A stretch of DNA of 64,000 bases from Amblyornis subalaris (GCA_018881555.1 JACAXG010000028.1:3337143-3401142), one strand, 5' to 3'; shown: positions 1-12,344, counted from the first letter of the stretch. Translations and numbers: made by a program. Notes: a model not told the origin generated them from the sequence alone.

Positions 1-1330
1 GTTTGCTACAGGAATCTTGNGAAGAATGCAGAGGTTGGCAAGGCTGAGGCATGTTGTCTCCCCAGGGATTCCTAAGGCTCCCCTAGGCNTGAGGTCCCCA
101 GAGAGCCAGGGAAGGGTGACGGAGAGGACAGCCAGGGAAGGGCTCCCAAAGCCCTCNGCTGCAGAGGTTTCCAGGACTGATGCCTGGGCCCTTGCTGCTC
201 TCCAGCCCGGAATGTGGATGTACCCGGAGGCCTGGGACCATCCCAGATCATGCACACACCTTCCTTGTACCNCCCACAGAGCTGGGCTTCTCCCTCTAAA
301 GGAGCAGAGTTTGCTGTATTTGTGTCAACCTCCACACCACGGNGGGCTGCAGACCCAGTGTGGGAGCATTGANGGCACCTAGAAAACTTTCCTCTTTNCT
401 TGAGTCACACAGAACGTCTCCCATCAGCTGTCCTGGGATGCTAGCGAGGCTCAGCGGGATGAGCTCCATGGAGAGGAGCATCTTTCCCATCTTCCAGCTC
501 CCCTTTCAAAAGCCCCACGCTTATGTCTGAAAAAAAACCGAGCCCAGACTCCTCCACGGGAACACCTGAAAGCCCCCAATCCCTCAGGGCAGCGGGGCAG
601 GATTTCAGGATGGGATTGGGATGCTGCGCTCGGCGCTGCCGGCACAGGTCGGGTCTGGGCTCCCTGCGGGGCTCTGGCACCTCCACCCAGCCCTGCACCC
701 GCACACGTGCTCCGAGACTCCTCCTGCCCTCTCCCTGCCCTTCAGCCAGGCTTACGCTGCACCCCCTACAGAAATCCAAACAGGTTTTTTGTCTAAATGC
801 AACAGCCTGGAGCACCGGGAACCAGCAGCTCCTCTGCTGGGGGGTGCAGCTCTGCAAAGGGGTCACGCGTAGGGGTGAAACATGAATTTCCTGGAAACCC
901 CACTCCTCCTCCCCTGTGGACTTCCTGCGGCTTCGTGGTATCCCCCAAGTGTCAACAGGCCACTTGGCATCTCCAGATGAGAATCTACATCCAAGCCTCT
1001 GTGCCCCCTGCCCTGGAGCCGCATCTTCCTGCCTTGCAGTGGCACCAAGACGACCTTGGGGGGTAAATCCGGCTCAGCCCATGTCGGGAGGGGTCCTGGC
1101 CCTAGGGCAGAGCTCCCCATCGCCAACACAGCAGGTCCAGGCGACCTCCCTTCACCGCTCTGCTCGCTCGCCCTCCTCCCCAGACCCTGTTTCCTGGAAT
1201 TCCTCGCTCCCGAGTCAGCCCACCCTCTCTCCCTGCGGGTGGGGGGCAGGGGCACACCTCGGCCGGGTGGGGGCTGGCAGGGGCCCAGCAGGGAGGACGC
1301 CAGCGCTCTGCCCCCGGGACCCTCGCGCCC

Positions 1331-1346
1331 ACAAAGGGCCCTTTGT
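1331..1346. promoter_or_regulatory. Perfect 16-bp palindrome with two inverted SOX-like half sites
   Basis: The sequence ACAAAGGGCCCTTTGT is its own reverse complement. It places ACAAAG and CTTTGT head to head with a 4-bp spacer, the arrangement known for SOXE (SOX8/9/10) dimer sites. It lies in a GC-rich part of FSCN1 intron 1. Binding is inferred from the motif only. Confidence 0.4.
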
Positions 1347-3359
1347 TGCCGCAGCCGGGCTAGAAAGGAGCCATTGAGCGGGGAGGAGGCTGCTCGCTGC
1401 TGGCAGCACCCGGCTCCGCTCCCTTTGAGGTGCAACGGGGAGATGGGAGCTCGCATGCAGCCCCGGGGATCCTGTCCCTCTGGGACTGGAGGCAGGAGAG
1501 ATGTGCCAGAGATCTCCCCAGCTCCTCTGCCGGAGNAGAGGCAGGGCTGGCACCCATCCCTTCCTGCCCCGGGGTTGTTTGTGTCGTGGTCCCTGGTGCC
1601 CTGTGTGCAGGGGATGCTGACACTGGCCATCCCCGGGACAGGGAGGAGACTCCAGGCCAGGAGCTGACTTGGCACTGGTGGGACAACACTGTTCCAAAGC
1701 TGGATCCCAGCCAAGGGAACCACAGAAGAACTCCGTGGCCCCATCCCTGCTCCTCCCATGGGGCAGAGGGGGAACAGCCACTGCCATCCCTGCTCCCTCC
1801 CTGACTCCACAGAGGAACAAGCTGCCTTTTCCCACGAGGCTCTGCCGAGCTCCACTCGCTCCCTTCGCGCATCCCACATCACACATCCCCCATCCCCAGT
1901 GGCCATGGGAGCATCTGCCAGCGGCACGGTGCTTATCAGCTCGGCGGGGGAAAGGGCTGTCTGGAACCGCTTCCTCCGACGGCTGTTTTTCGGCTGCCTT
2001 CTCGGCAACCTTGGGACATGGCATTTTCACAATGGGAGAAGGGAGGATGAGCCCCAGAAAGCGGCAGCTCCCACCCTTTCACTGCCATCGGGAAGGATAA
2101 ACCGGGTGGAAACGGCTTCTCCAGCCAAAACGGACTCGAGCGAGGATGTGCAGCCCCAGCGCAGCCCTTCCCGGTGTATTTTCCTTGGAAAGGGGCCGGG
2201 CACAGCCCAGAGCCCTCTGTTGCTGGGGAGATTTGTTCCCCCCCTTCCTGCTCCCCCCATCCTTCCGAATCAGACAAAGCCGGAGGGTCGGCCAGCAGCA
2301 TTCCCACCCGCTCCATGGGGTCCCCCACCACCACGGGGTCCCCCACCGCCACCACTCCGTCCCTCACATCTCCCCCCACATCTGGTTTCCCCATCTCTGG
2401 TGACAAAGGGCTGCAGCAGCCCTTCCCCCACAGCGCTGCGGCAGCCTCCCGCCATCCTCCCGCCACCGCCATCCTCCTCCTCTTCCCCAAATCCCTGTGC
2501 CTGGCAAAACAATCCCCACTGCCCATCTTGCCAGATTTTATTAATCATTTTTAAGGGGCTGCTTTGCAGCCCAGGACGCGCCCTCGGACGGGAGAAAGGC
2601 TGCTCCTGCACGGAGCTGCCCAGGCACGGATCAGGGTTAAGCAGCAACCTTAAAATGTAACATATACACACAAAAAAATTCCCCGCTGTTCCTCCAGGCT
2701 TGGCTGCATGCTCGCACCCATCCCGCGCCCGGCGTGCGCCGGCCTGACCTGGCGCGCCGGCGATGAGCCCCGGGGCTCCCGCGGCACACACCGGGCACCC
2801 CCAGCACCGCGGAGCGGGGACCCCCCGGCCTCCTGCACGAACCCCTGGGGCTGGGGGGACCGGNATGCTCTGTGGGCACTCGCGGGCAGCGGGCGGCCGT
2901 GTGCCCGGGGAGCTTTGCCGTGTGGCCGGACGCCCCAGGCGAGGGGCACCGTGGCCTCTCCGGCGAGCGGGGGGGACGGGGACGGTGCAGCGGATGCGGA
3001 GGGACGGCTGCCTCTGTGCGGGTGGATGCAGGATGCGGGAGTTTTGGCAAAGCCCTTTATGTAACGCCGCCACCCAGCCCCCCACCCATGGGGAACTCCG
3101 GCCCTCTGGGGGGAACCACAGCCCCCGGGGGGACCCGCAGCCTCCCAGGACCCCGCTCCGGAGAGCACATGGCTCGGTTGTGCTCGGGGAAAGGAGAGGT
3201 TGGTGGAGGCTTTGTTGGGCGAACAATGAGCTCCATAGGAAGGAAGGCGAGGGATACAGCCCTGCCCCCTTCACGGCGAGGGAAGACCCCATCCACCCCC
3301 TCCCAGCCCCCCTCCCGTCCATCCCTGCACCCCAAGGCAGGCCCCTCGCCATCCCTGCT

Positions 3360-3840
3360 CCCCTGCGGAGGCGATGCTGCAGGGATGGGGGTGCCGGAGG
3401 GATGCGGCCCCCCAGGCAGGCGATGCTGAAGGGATGCGGGAGGGGGAAGGGAAAGGGATGTGGGAGGGATGCGGGGGGATTGTGATGGGGGTCTGGGGGA
3501 GGGACCGCGGGCAGCCATGCTGAGGGGTGCAGGGGGTGCCCAGGGGAGATGGTGGCTTCAGGGGAGGGGTGTGAGAAGGGGTTTGAGCATGGGGGGTCAA
3601 CCCTAAGGAGGCGATGGCAGAGGGATGCAGGGGGGCATCCTGTGGGGTGGCTGCTGCAGGAAGGCAGNGGATGTTGGGGGGGTGTAAGGGGCTGCCCGGG
3701 GGGCAGTGCTGCGGGGGGNCCACTCCGAGGTGGCGGTTCTGAGGTGATGCAGGGGAAGTGATGCCGGAGGGATGCAGGGGGATGCTCGGGGCGGGCGATG
3801 CCCGAGGGATGTAGGGGCGCACCCCGAGCCGGCGACACCC
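3360..3840. repeat. Degenerate G-rich minisatellite in FSCN1 intron 1
   Basis: On the plus strand, variants of GATGC(T/C)G(A/C)AGGGATG(C/T)GGGG recur at irregular spacing, with many GGG and GGGG runs. Copies are strongly diverged, so no exact unit length can be given. The G runs could allow quadruplex formation. No coding role is suggested. Confidence 0.5.
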
Positions 3841-3903
3841 CAAGAACTCTGGGGCCGCCGAGGTGTCCCGTTCCCCCCACCCGCAGCCCCCGTCCCCTCG
3901 TAC

Positions 3904-4726
3904 CTTGCCGGGTGGAGACGTTCCTATCGTTGCCGGCTCGCAGCACGACCTGCGGGCAGCTCTGCTCCAGGGCGAAGAGCTCGTCCTTGCCCACCTTGGC
4001 GCTCTTGCCCGCCTTGAGGGTGCCGCTGGGCCCCGAGGGGGCCAGGTAGCGGCCCTCCCCGTCGCGAAAGGCCACCTTCCCGCAGCGGAACTCCAGCGTG
4101 AAGGCGGTGCCGGGCTCGGCGGCGGGGACCAGGCGGCCGTCGCTGCGGAGCAGGCGGTGGTCGCAGCTCTGCAGGCTGTACCGCTGGTCCACGAAGAGCA
4201 GGGTGATGAGGGCATCCACGCCCCACGGCACGTCGCGGTCCACGGCCAGCTCGTCGCGGCGGGGCCCCAGGTGCGCGTAGCGCTTGCGGGCCAGGCTGTA
4301 GAGGTTGGCCTGNGGGTGCATGGCCAGGTGGACGCTCCACTTCTCGGCGGCCGAGACGGCGGGGGCGAAGCAGGAGAGGCGATCCTCGGTGCCGCCGAAG
4401 AAGCGGCGGTGCGGCTCGGACTGCAGCGACCACCGCCCGTCGCCGTGGGCCAGCACCAGGAACCGGCAGTCGGGGCCCGGCTCCTCGCTGTCGCAGCTCA
4501 CCCGCCCGTCCTTGTCGGCCGCCAGGTACCGGCCCAGGTGGCTCTTGAGCAGGACGGCGCTGGAGTCCTCCCCGTCCTGCTCCAGCGTCCAGATCTGCTT
4601 CTTCTTCATGCTGGCGGCCGAGGCGTTCACCTTGAACCCGAACGCCTCCGCCGTCAGGTACCGGTTGCTGCAGTTGATCAGCCCGAACTGGATCTGCACC
4701 GGCTCCGCCGTCCCGTTCGCCGTCAT
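3904..4726 (-). CDS. FSCN1: Fascin-1, exon 1 (first 274 codons plus 1 nt)
   Basis: Fascin bundles actin filaments in filopodia and other cell protrusions. This exon encodes the N-terminal part of the protein, beginning [20 protein letters not shown], with beta-trefoil domain 1 (about residues 1-135) and most of domain 2. Ser39, the protein kinase C site that controls actin binding in mammals, is kept in the context [10 protein letters not shown]. The exon ends after NVSTRQ plus one base, followed on the minus strand by a GTACGAG donor, so the downstream intron is phase 1; this is where the human first exon ends. The protein is a few residues shorter than human around residues 50-56. One unresolved base (4313) leaves the residue in AMHxQ open; Pro is expected from human. 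Exons 2-5 are outside the window. The first ATG lies about 60 bases downstream of the inferred transcription start. Confidence 0.97.
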
Positions 4727-4817
4727 CCTGCCCCGCCGCCGACCGACACCGAGCGACCGTCACCCACCGACCGTCACCGACCGCCGCCGCGCCCGCCCCG
4801 ACGCCGCCGCCTTTATA
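4727..4817 (-). promoter_or_regulatory. FSCN1: FSCN1 core promoter and 5'UTR
   Basis: On the minus strand a consensus TATA box, CTATAAAG, covers about 4811-4818. Initiation is therefore expected near 4783-4788, giving a 5'UTR of about 60 nt before the ATG at 4726. The leader contains a short internal repeat built on GGTCGGTGACGG. The surroundings are extremely CpG-rich. A TATA box in a CpG island fits a strongly regulated gene. The transcription start is inferred from TATA spacing only. Confidence 0.75.
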
Positions 4818-4924
4818 GCGCCGCGGCCGCGGCACCGCCTCCCGCACCCCCCGCCCGCCGGGGCCGCCCCCCGCCGCGACCCCCGCCCGCCCCCCGCATC
4901 GCCGCGGGGCCCCGCGCCAGGGCA

Positions 4925-5735
4925 GGACCCGCCGGGCGCAGCGAGAGCCCCCTGGAACCGCAGGACATCGTCCCCGCCTCCCTCCTGCGGGACCCCCCTG
5001 CGTGGGGAGACCCNTCCCTGCGTTACAAAACCCCCGTGAATTGCGGGACGCCCCCGCCGTTGCAAGACCCCCACTGCACGGCAAGGCCCTTCCCTGCATT
5101 TCAGGACCCACACGCAGAGTGCAAGTCCCCACTGCGTGGCAAGACCCCTCCCTGCATTACAAAGCCCCTCATGAATTGCAGGATCCCCACACACTGGGAG
5201 CCCCCAGGGTACAACAAGATCTCTCCATGCATTTCAGGAGCCTCCTTGAATTGCAGGACACTCCCCCTGCAAGTCCCCACTGCATGGCAAGACCCCTCCC
5301 TGCATTTCAGGACCCCCACACAAAGCAAGTCCCCACTTCATTATAAGNCTGCTCCAGGCACAGCAAGAGCCCCCTGGAAATGTAAGACCTCCCCAAATAC
5401 TTGAAGACCCCTTGGCATTAGAAGACCTTTCCTTGCATTTCAGGAGCATCCGTGAATTGCAGGACCGCCCCCTCCAGCACAAGTCCAGCATGGAAAGACT
5501 CCTCCAGGCACAAGAAGAGGACCCTTGAATTGCAGGACCCCCAAACACACATTGCAAGACCTCCACTGTAAAACAAGACCCCCTATGCATTGCAGGACCC
5601 CCACACATTATGAGACCACCCCTTGCACTGCAAGACACCTCCTTGAACTGCAAGTCCCTCTCCTGCACTGCAAGCATCCCTCTGATTGCACATCCCTATC
5701 CTGCTCCAAGACATTGTCGGACCCTCCTGCACCCC
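4925..5735. repeat. Degenerate 19-20-bp minisatellite upstream of FSCN1
   Basis: Roughly 40 diverged copies of a unit like TGCATTGCAAGACCCCCAC run head to tail. Variants include TGAATTGCAGGACGCCCCC and TGCGTGGCAAGACCCCTCC. The array begins about 100 bp upstream of the FSCN1 TATA box and becomes less regular towards 5735. Copies nearest the promoter are more CpG-rich, and distal copies show TG/CA where the former have CG. It contains open frames but no recognisable protein. Confidence 0.75.
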
Positions 5736-6216
5736 TCTGTCCCTCCTGGGAGGGTTGGCCATGCCACAAGGCTGTGGGACAGATGGGGAGAAGGGTGACG
5801 GATGCCCTGGCCTCCTGCCATCTCTGAGCCGTCCCAGCGCCCTGTGCCAGGCACCAGCAAGGCTGGAGCATCCGGGCCCCAGGCAACTGAATTCCTACAG
5901 CCAATCCAGAAGAAAAACAGGGGCACTCCTGCAGAAGGGGGCATTTTGAGACCATTTCTCAGGGTGGGCAGTGTTGCTGTGCTTGCGAGGCCATGCTCTG
6001 GTGGCACTTACAGCAGGGCTGACCTGGAGATGGGAAGAATCCAGCGTGGAGAGAGTTTCCTGTGCTGCCCAGGGGTGCTGCCCACTGTTCCTTGGGGACA
6101 GGGACATTTCTTGTGTCTATAACAGGGACACGAACCAATAAATAGGAGCACAGCTGCAGGGGTGGATTTGAAGCTGGCTCAAGCACAGCCCCACACTTAC
6201 AGGGGGGAGCTGGCTG

Positions 6217-6292
6217 AGGGGAATGTGCAGAACCAGAAAACTGGAGAAAGAGGGAGGGGAATGTGCAGAATCAGAAAATTGGAGAAAGAGGG
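6217..6292. repeat. Two-copy 38-bp tandem duplication
   Basis: The segment starting AGGGGAATGTGCAGAA at 6217 is repeated from 6255 with a few substitutions. Confidence 0.85.
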
Positions 6293-9200
6293 ATGATGGG
6301 AAGGACAGATGGGATGGTTTTCAGCTGGATCAGGGAGCTGAACTGCCTGTCCCAGCTGAAGCAGGACAAGTGAAGAGCTGAGCGTGGGCGCGGGTGGGAG
6401 GGTGCGACAGCATGTGCTCAGGGCTGGCACAAAGAATTCCCCCAGGCTCATCCAACCCAGGCAGGATGGCATCCCACCCCACCTCCCAAGGCCCTTCAGG
6501 CTCCACTGGTTCTGCACTGGCCATACTGGTTAGAGGCACTGCTCCACCCCTGGACAGCACCACCCACCCTGGCCCGGGGGTCACTGGCACAACCGCTCCA
6601 GGGCAAACCTGCCAGGTTGGGATGGGTTTGTTTTCCTGGAAGCCTCGGCCAGACCTGCTCTGTGCTCATCCTTCTTGCCCAGCCCTGCAAATCCAGACAG
6701 ACCATTTACAGCCAGAGCCAACCCCACAGCCTCTTCTCTAGGTTGGAAACAGGTCCCCCCCAAGCTCCAGCGAGGCAGACCCATGTTTGTCCAGCAAATC
6801 CCTTTTGCTGCTCTGGCTCAAAGCCCCCCTGCATTAGGACCCGGCCATGACGCCGAGCAGCTGCCCGGACCCACAGCTGCCGGGCTCTGCCTTCCCCNGC
6901 CGCCACGGGCAGATGGTGATGAGGCCAGGAAAGAAACAGCTTTTCTCCTCAACAAAAAAAAATAGCAATTATGCAGGGAAAAAAACCCCCACCCTGTTTT
7001 CTCCCCACTGCCCAGCAGTGTGGCACAGGTGGGTGACACTGGTGGAGGGTGGCACTGTGTGGATGGATGGCACTGCCTGGCTCAGCAGATCCTGTCCCTC
7101 TGGAGCGGGCAGCCAGCCTGCACCCACCCTGCCAGCACCCACCCTGCCTGCACCCTCTGCTCCTGGGGGACAGGAGAGCCCCAAACCCTGTCTGAGACTT
7201 CCCCACATGTCACTGTGGTGGCAAAGGATGACCAGTGACCTCCTGACTTGGGGGTAGAGCAGCCAAAGCTCGGCTCCCGAGTGCATCCGTGCGTGCCGGT
7301 GCGCTGGAGCGGTAGGAAAGGCGCTGGGTTTCCCTCTCTGTGTTGCATTTCCCATCATCTTTGCAATCCCCCGTGACTAAACGCTTCTGAGGTCATCCCC
7401 CCAGCCCTCCCACCGCCGCTCCTGCAGGACACCCAATCCCTGGCGCACGGCATCCATGACAAGGGCTTTCCAGAGCGCGGCCGGATCCCCCTGGAGGGGC
7501 TGTGTGACTCACGCGATGGGACTTCAAAGAGATCCCAGCTCCAAAACGGAAAAGCCGGGAGAAAAGGAGCCCTGGCCATGGAGTGAGCCCTGTCTTGCCT
7601 GCCTCAGGCACAGAAACGCCCTCGGATTTTCGTGCTTGCCTGGACACTTTTTGTGGCTTCGTTTGTGAGCGATCCCAGGATTTTCAGCCGAGCTCATGAC
7701 ATTGGGATGGAAGGCAGAGCTGGACGCTGCGGGGAGGGTGGGATTCAGGGCACGCTGGTACAGTGCCAGGGGCAGGCACGGGGGACTCAGAGGGGACAGA
7801 GACAGCAAATGCAGCATAGGGACATGTCTGGTGGAGAGTCAGAGGGTGCAATGGGTTATCCCAGCTCTGTGTCCCCAGAAGGGCAGTGGAGCCATCCCAG
7901 GGCAGCAGGAGATGGGCAAAGGGGCAGTGTGGAGGCAGCAGCACCAGCCTGGGGTGCAGCAGTCAGGGATACCTCGGGCTGTGTGTCCGGCCCCCCCTGC
8001 CCTCTGGAGCACACAGACCCTCAGGCATGGCCGTGTCACAGGGTGTCCAATGCTGGTGCCACCAGGTGCCCCACTTGGAGCACAGCTGTCCTCTGGATTC
8101 AAGACACATCCCAGCCACCAGTCCAGCCTGAGCCCTCCTTGTCCTCGATGGAGCAATTTTGAGGGCTCAGTGTGAGGGGGCTGCTCAGCAGTTTACACCC
8201 CCAGCACAGTGGACATCAGCCACCTGCTTTCCCTGGGACACCCATGCACTGTTCGGTGTCCATGGCACATGCAGGCACATCCTGGGGGTGTTGATGTCCC
8301 ACTCGGTGGTGGCAGTGGCTGTGAGATGGTCAAGGCTGGCCTGGGAAGCCCCCACAATGCAGGTACCCCCTCACCCCANGGAGGGGCTTTGCAGAGAGGG
8401 GGGATGCACTGCTGGTGGTCACCATCTTTCCAGCCACCTCTGTCCTGCGTGGGACAGGGCTTGGTGACAACAGGAACCCTTGTGCAGGATGAGATGACCT
8501 TGTGCAGCCATCGAGCTGCTCTCCAGTGGGATAAAGGGCTTTGCCAAAACCACCCAGCTGGGAACAAGTCCCAGGCACAGACCCAACACCCTGGCTGGAG
8601 GCTGCATTTCCCCAGGTCCCCGATTGTCCCTTGCTGCTGCTGGGGGTCNTGGGGACACCCCNGGGTGCCCGGCTGCCCCGGCCTCGCTGCCATATGCCAC
8701 CAGCCAGCTCAGCAGAGGTTCTCCGACGGCCCTCCCGACAGTTGGCAGGCGCCCCAGCCTCATTAAAATTGTATTAGGCACTGTTTTAAAAAAAGCAGCA
8801 GCACCAGGGGAAACAAAGAGCAGCCCTAAGAGAGGGGCCCGGAGAGTCAGATCGCGCTCCGGGGATGTTTTCCCATGGGATGCTGCCCCAAGGGGGTTTG
8901 CTCAGGAAGCAAGGGACAGTGGTGGAGTACCATGGGGGCTCAGCCACGTTCCCATGTTTCCTGGACATCAGGATCAGTCACGGCACAGGTCACGTTGCCT
9001 GCTCAGCTCTATTAGCTGGATTTATCCTGTTAGCCTAATTTAATTGCATCCCAAATGCAAAAAGAGATGGAAATGCTTGAAGCGCCTTGTTTCAAGCGGT
9101 TTGGACGTTGGACATAAGCAAATGAAGGAAGGAAGTGGATGAGAGCACACGGTCTGCATTGGGAATTTGTCCCTCTCTTCCTGCCCCAGCTCAGTTTCTG

Positions 9201-9545
9201 GTGTTTTCTGGTGTGGTTTTTACATTATCAGAAACTAAAGCGAAAACCTGCCCCTTCCTCTGTCTCCCCCAAGGACCCTGCGGAGGTGGGGTGGAGGCTG
9301 GTTCATCCAGCAGGAGAAGGAATTTTATTANGAAAGCTTAAAAGACTTTTTGTGTAGCAGTGATTAACCTCTGTGGCGGGGATGATGCTCTTTGTCCCNG
9401 ACCCAGCGCCCTGCCTGGTCCCCGGGGGCTCTGCTGGGGCACGAGGCTCCTGTAACCTCAGGAAGTGCCCAGGAGCAGGACACGAGAGACACAGGGCATT
9501 CTCTGGGACAAAATAATCCATTATCAGGGAATGCTTTCCAGCCTC

Positions 9546-9566
9546 AAAAAAAAAAAAAAAAAAAAA
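9546..9566 (+). repeat. Poly(A) tract, 21 nt
   Basis: An uninterrupted run of 21 A follows GCCTC and leads into an A-rich segment. No flanking target-site duplication or recognisable retrocopy precedes it, so it is called only as a homopolymer. Confidence 0.9.
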
Positions 9567-12344
9567 GGACAAAAAACCCAGAACAAAATAAAATCAGGAT
9601 GTGTCCATCCCTTGCCACCCATTTTGCAAGCAGAGCTTGTGAGGGCCCTGGGGGCTTTTGTAGCCATGAGACCCCAAGCAGGAGGCCAAGAGGAAGACTC
9701 CAGTGCCAGCCCTACTGCCTGTTCCCACTTTTAATTCCATGCTGCAGCGCNGAGTCAGCAGGGAAGGGCTTGCAGGGAAGAAGAAAGTGTGTTATCAGCG
9801 TCTCCCACGCAGCTCCAAAATAACCGGGCCCAGGCAGCGCCGGGCGGAGCAGGTGACTCAGCGTGCGACAGCAGCTCCTTTCTGCTCTCCTTTTCTCACT
9901 CGGTCATGCCTGGATCCGTGTTTCCCACTGCAATCCATGCACTGTGTCCGCTGCTGCCTCTGCTCAGGGCCTCCTCCTGGACTGCCAAAGGGTTTGGTGG
10001 GCAGAGGAAAGAAAGGCAGGGAAGGTTCAGGCATTTGCTGCCTGAATTCCCAGGGCACGGCTGTTCTCTCCGGACCCGCAGCATTCCAAAAAGCTGGTCC
10101 GAGCGTGGCTGGGATGGTGATCCCCAGCTCTGGCATGACCCAACACAACGCAGTGGTTTCATTCTCANCCCGAGATGGAGCACGGCACATCCCAAAGAGG
10201 GCATAAGAGGATGGAGAAACGTTGGGAANGAGTCAGAGGGCAGCAGGGGGGATGTCAGGAAGGGGGGACAAGCAGGCTGGGATGAAGCCGCTGAGGACGG
10301 GGGGCGAGGAGGAGGTGACAGCTCGTGTTTGTGCGTTTGCCATCTCCCCAGCTCCTCGCCGCGGGATTTGGAGGGGACATGGACACACTTTGCAGGATGC
10401 TGTTGTAGGGGACTGGTGCCAAGACCCCCCACGAGTGCACAAGTCCCCTCTGGTGGGGTGAGGAGGCTGAAGCTCAGCCTGGAGAGAATCCCAGCAGGAC
10501 CAGGGGGTTCCCCCTGATACCCCCAGAGCAGGGGGGGCATCTCTTCAAGGATGAGGTAGTGGTAATAGGAGCAGTAATAGGAGCCAGCTGGGATGCCCCA
10601 GGGGATCCCTATAAAGGGCTGAGAGGGACAGGGGGGCTTTAACAGCCTGTGACCTGGGGAGGAGGTGAGAGGATTATTTGGCTCCTTGGTGGAGGTATTG
10701 GGGCATCCTGGGGTGGGAGTCAGAGCAGCAGCAGAGCTGCACCCTTACTTGTGGGGGAAGGTGGGATTTTGGCCCAGGGAAGGGGCTGGAAGCANCGGTT
10801 TGAGGCTGGGAGGAGGGGTCAAACCTCCCTGCCTAGCCCCAGCCCCACCAGCTGTGCCTTCCTGGGCCTGGAGATCCCCTTCCAGATGGATAACTCCATT
10901 GTCAACGGTGAAAAGTCTCCATTAGTCAGGATTAGGAACGGGGCCTTTGGGGATTAGCCCTGCACCTCCCACCTGGCCCTTCTTGAGTCCCTGTGGACGC
11001 TGGTCTAGAGGGCACTGTAGTTCTTCTTTTTTTGGATGCAGAAGGGAATGGGACTCTGGTTGAACCACAGGGCTGAGAAATGTGGGAGATGGCAGAAAGA
11101 ATTGAATTGAGTCCCCAGGTGACTCGATATCCTGCTCCCCACCGCATTTTCTCATGGGATTGCAAACTCCCCCAGCAGCAACACCCCTTGGGTAGGGGGG
11201 TCTGCAGCCCCCAGCCCTGCTTGTCCTGATGACACAAACTGACCTGCTGGCATGGAATGGCTGCTGGAAGGCAGGAGGGAAGGGAGTGTTGTCCCAGACC
11301 AGGATGATGGCTCTCGGACAGCCATCCTCACAGCTCCTCATTTATCTCCCTATGTCCATCCATGCCCATCTCCCTTCAGTGTCTGGGCTTCCAGTGCATC
11401 CTTGTAGGGAGGCTGGAGGGAGTCCTGCACACGGAGAAACTGAGGCAGGGGGAGTCCAGCTGTGCTTGCCATCTGGTTTATGGAAAGCCACATCTGGGAT
11501 GAAATTTGAGGCTGTTCTTGGTGTGGCATCTGCAAGGAGGTGCTGCTGAAGTGTGGGGAACNCCCAAAATCGGGAGCCCCTTGTTGAGTTGAGAGCAATG
11601 CCATTGGGCGTTGACTCCNTGATTCCCTGCGTGCTCTGCAGAGAGGGGCTGGATCTGACCTCCAGCTCAGCAAACCCGGGGGCTGCTGGTGTGAAACTAG
11701 TGGCAGTGGGACTTGGAGGGGCTTTTAACTCCCCCATCCCNGCTGTCCCACAGCTCCCTTTGCTCCCCAGTGCTGACAGGACAGCTGTGTCCGTGGCCAC
11801 NAGGAGGGATCGGGGCTGGTGGGGGCTCTGGCCAGGCTGGCTGCGGGAGGCCCCCGGGAAGGCAGGAATGTGGGCGGGAGGGCTGCCCTGAAACCCAAAA
11901 CCTCGGCACAGGGGCCCTGCTCTGGGCATCCGGCNGGGCCGGCGGCTGCAGGCAGGAGGCCCCGGGCTGTGGGCGGTCGGTGCTGGGGCTGGGGGGGCTC
12001 TCCAGCCCTCNCTGCAGTGAAGGTGCTGGTAGCCCCCTCCCCAGCCCATCCTGCCATCCCCCAGATGGAGTTAAGTCCAGCCATTCCCAGTTGGAAATGG
12101 AGGGTGAAGAGGAACAAACCGCGGTGGAGTGGCGTTGGGGTCCAGGGGAGCAGAGAAGCCCCTGGACCTGGGTGTGCACCCCAAAACTGGGCTGGAGACT
12201 GGGCATCTCGGGCCAGGCACTGTGTCCCGTGTGCAGAGCCACCTTGAGGGTCCCTGGAGGGGACAGGGATGGCTGTGGCTCTGCAGGATGAAGAGAAGGC
12301 CTTTGGTGGGGAGCAAGGAGCACATGTTGGGATCCTTGGTCAGT

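Larger units (their letters stand above)
1..3903 (-). other. FSCN1: FSCN1 intron 1 (partial, continues off the left edge)
   Basis: Everything left of the exon 1 donor belongs to intron 1 on the minus strand. No FSCN1 exon 2 protein sequence is recognisable in any frame, so exons 2-5 must lie outside the window. The mammalian gene also has a long first intron. The stretch is GC-rich and holds a 16-bp SOX-type palindrome at 1331-1346 and a degenerate G-rich repeat block at about 3360-3840. Several long ORFs cross it on both strands, but they have no recognisable domain and arise from high GC content. Confidence 0.85.
5736..12340. other. FSCN1-ACTB intergenic region, left part
   Basis: I see no gene here. 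The open frames are short, overlap on both strands and lack domain signatures or splice-consistent extension. The stretch holds a 38-bp tandem duplication (6217-6292), a 21-nt poly(A) tract (9546-9566) and an AT-rich block around 8990-9130 that stands out from the GC-rich surroundings. Confidence 0.6.

Noticed and set aside
863..2008. 381-codon minus-strand ORF in FSCN1 intron 1
   Set aside because: GC-rich, overlaps equally long ORFs in other frames, Pro/Gly/Arg-rich, no recognisable domain.
2270..3903. Extension of the FSCN1 exon 1 frame to an 818-codon ORF
   Set aside because: The protein similarity to fascin stops exactly at the GTACGAG donor; the remainder is read-through of intron 1.
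3863..5404. 513-codon plus-strand ORF antisense to FSCN1 exon 1
   Set aside because: A shadow of the GC-rich coding exon followed by the upstream minisatellite.
9546..9566. Processed pseudogene tail
   Set aside because: No gene-like sequence precedes the poly(A) run and no target-site duplication is visible.
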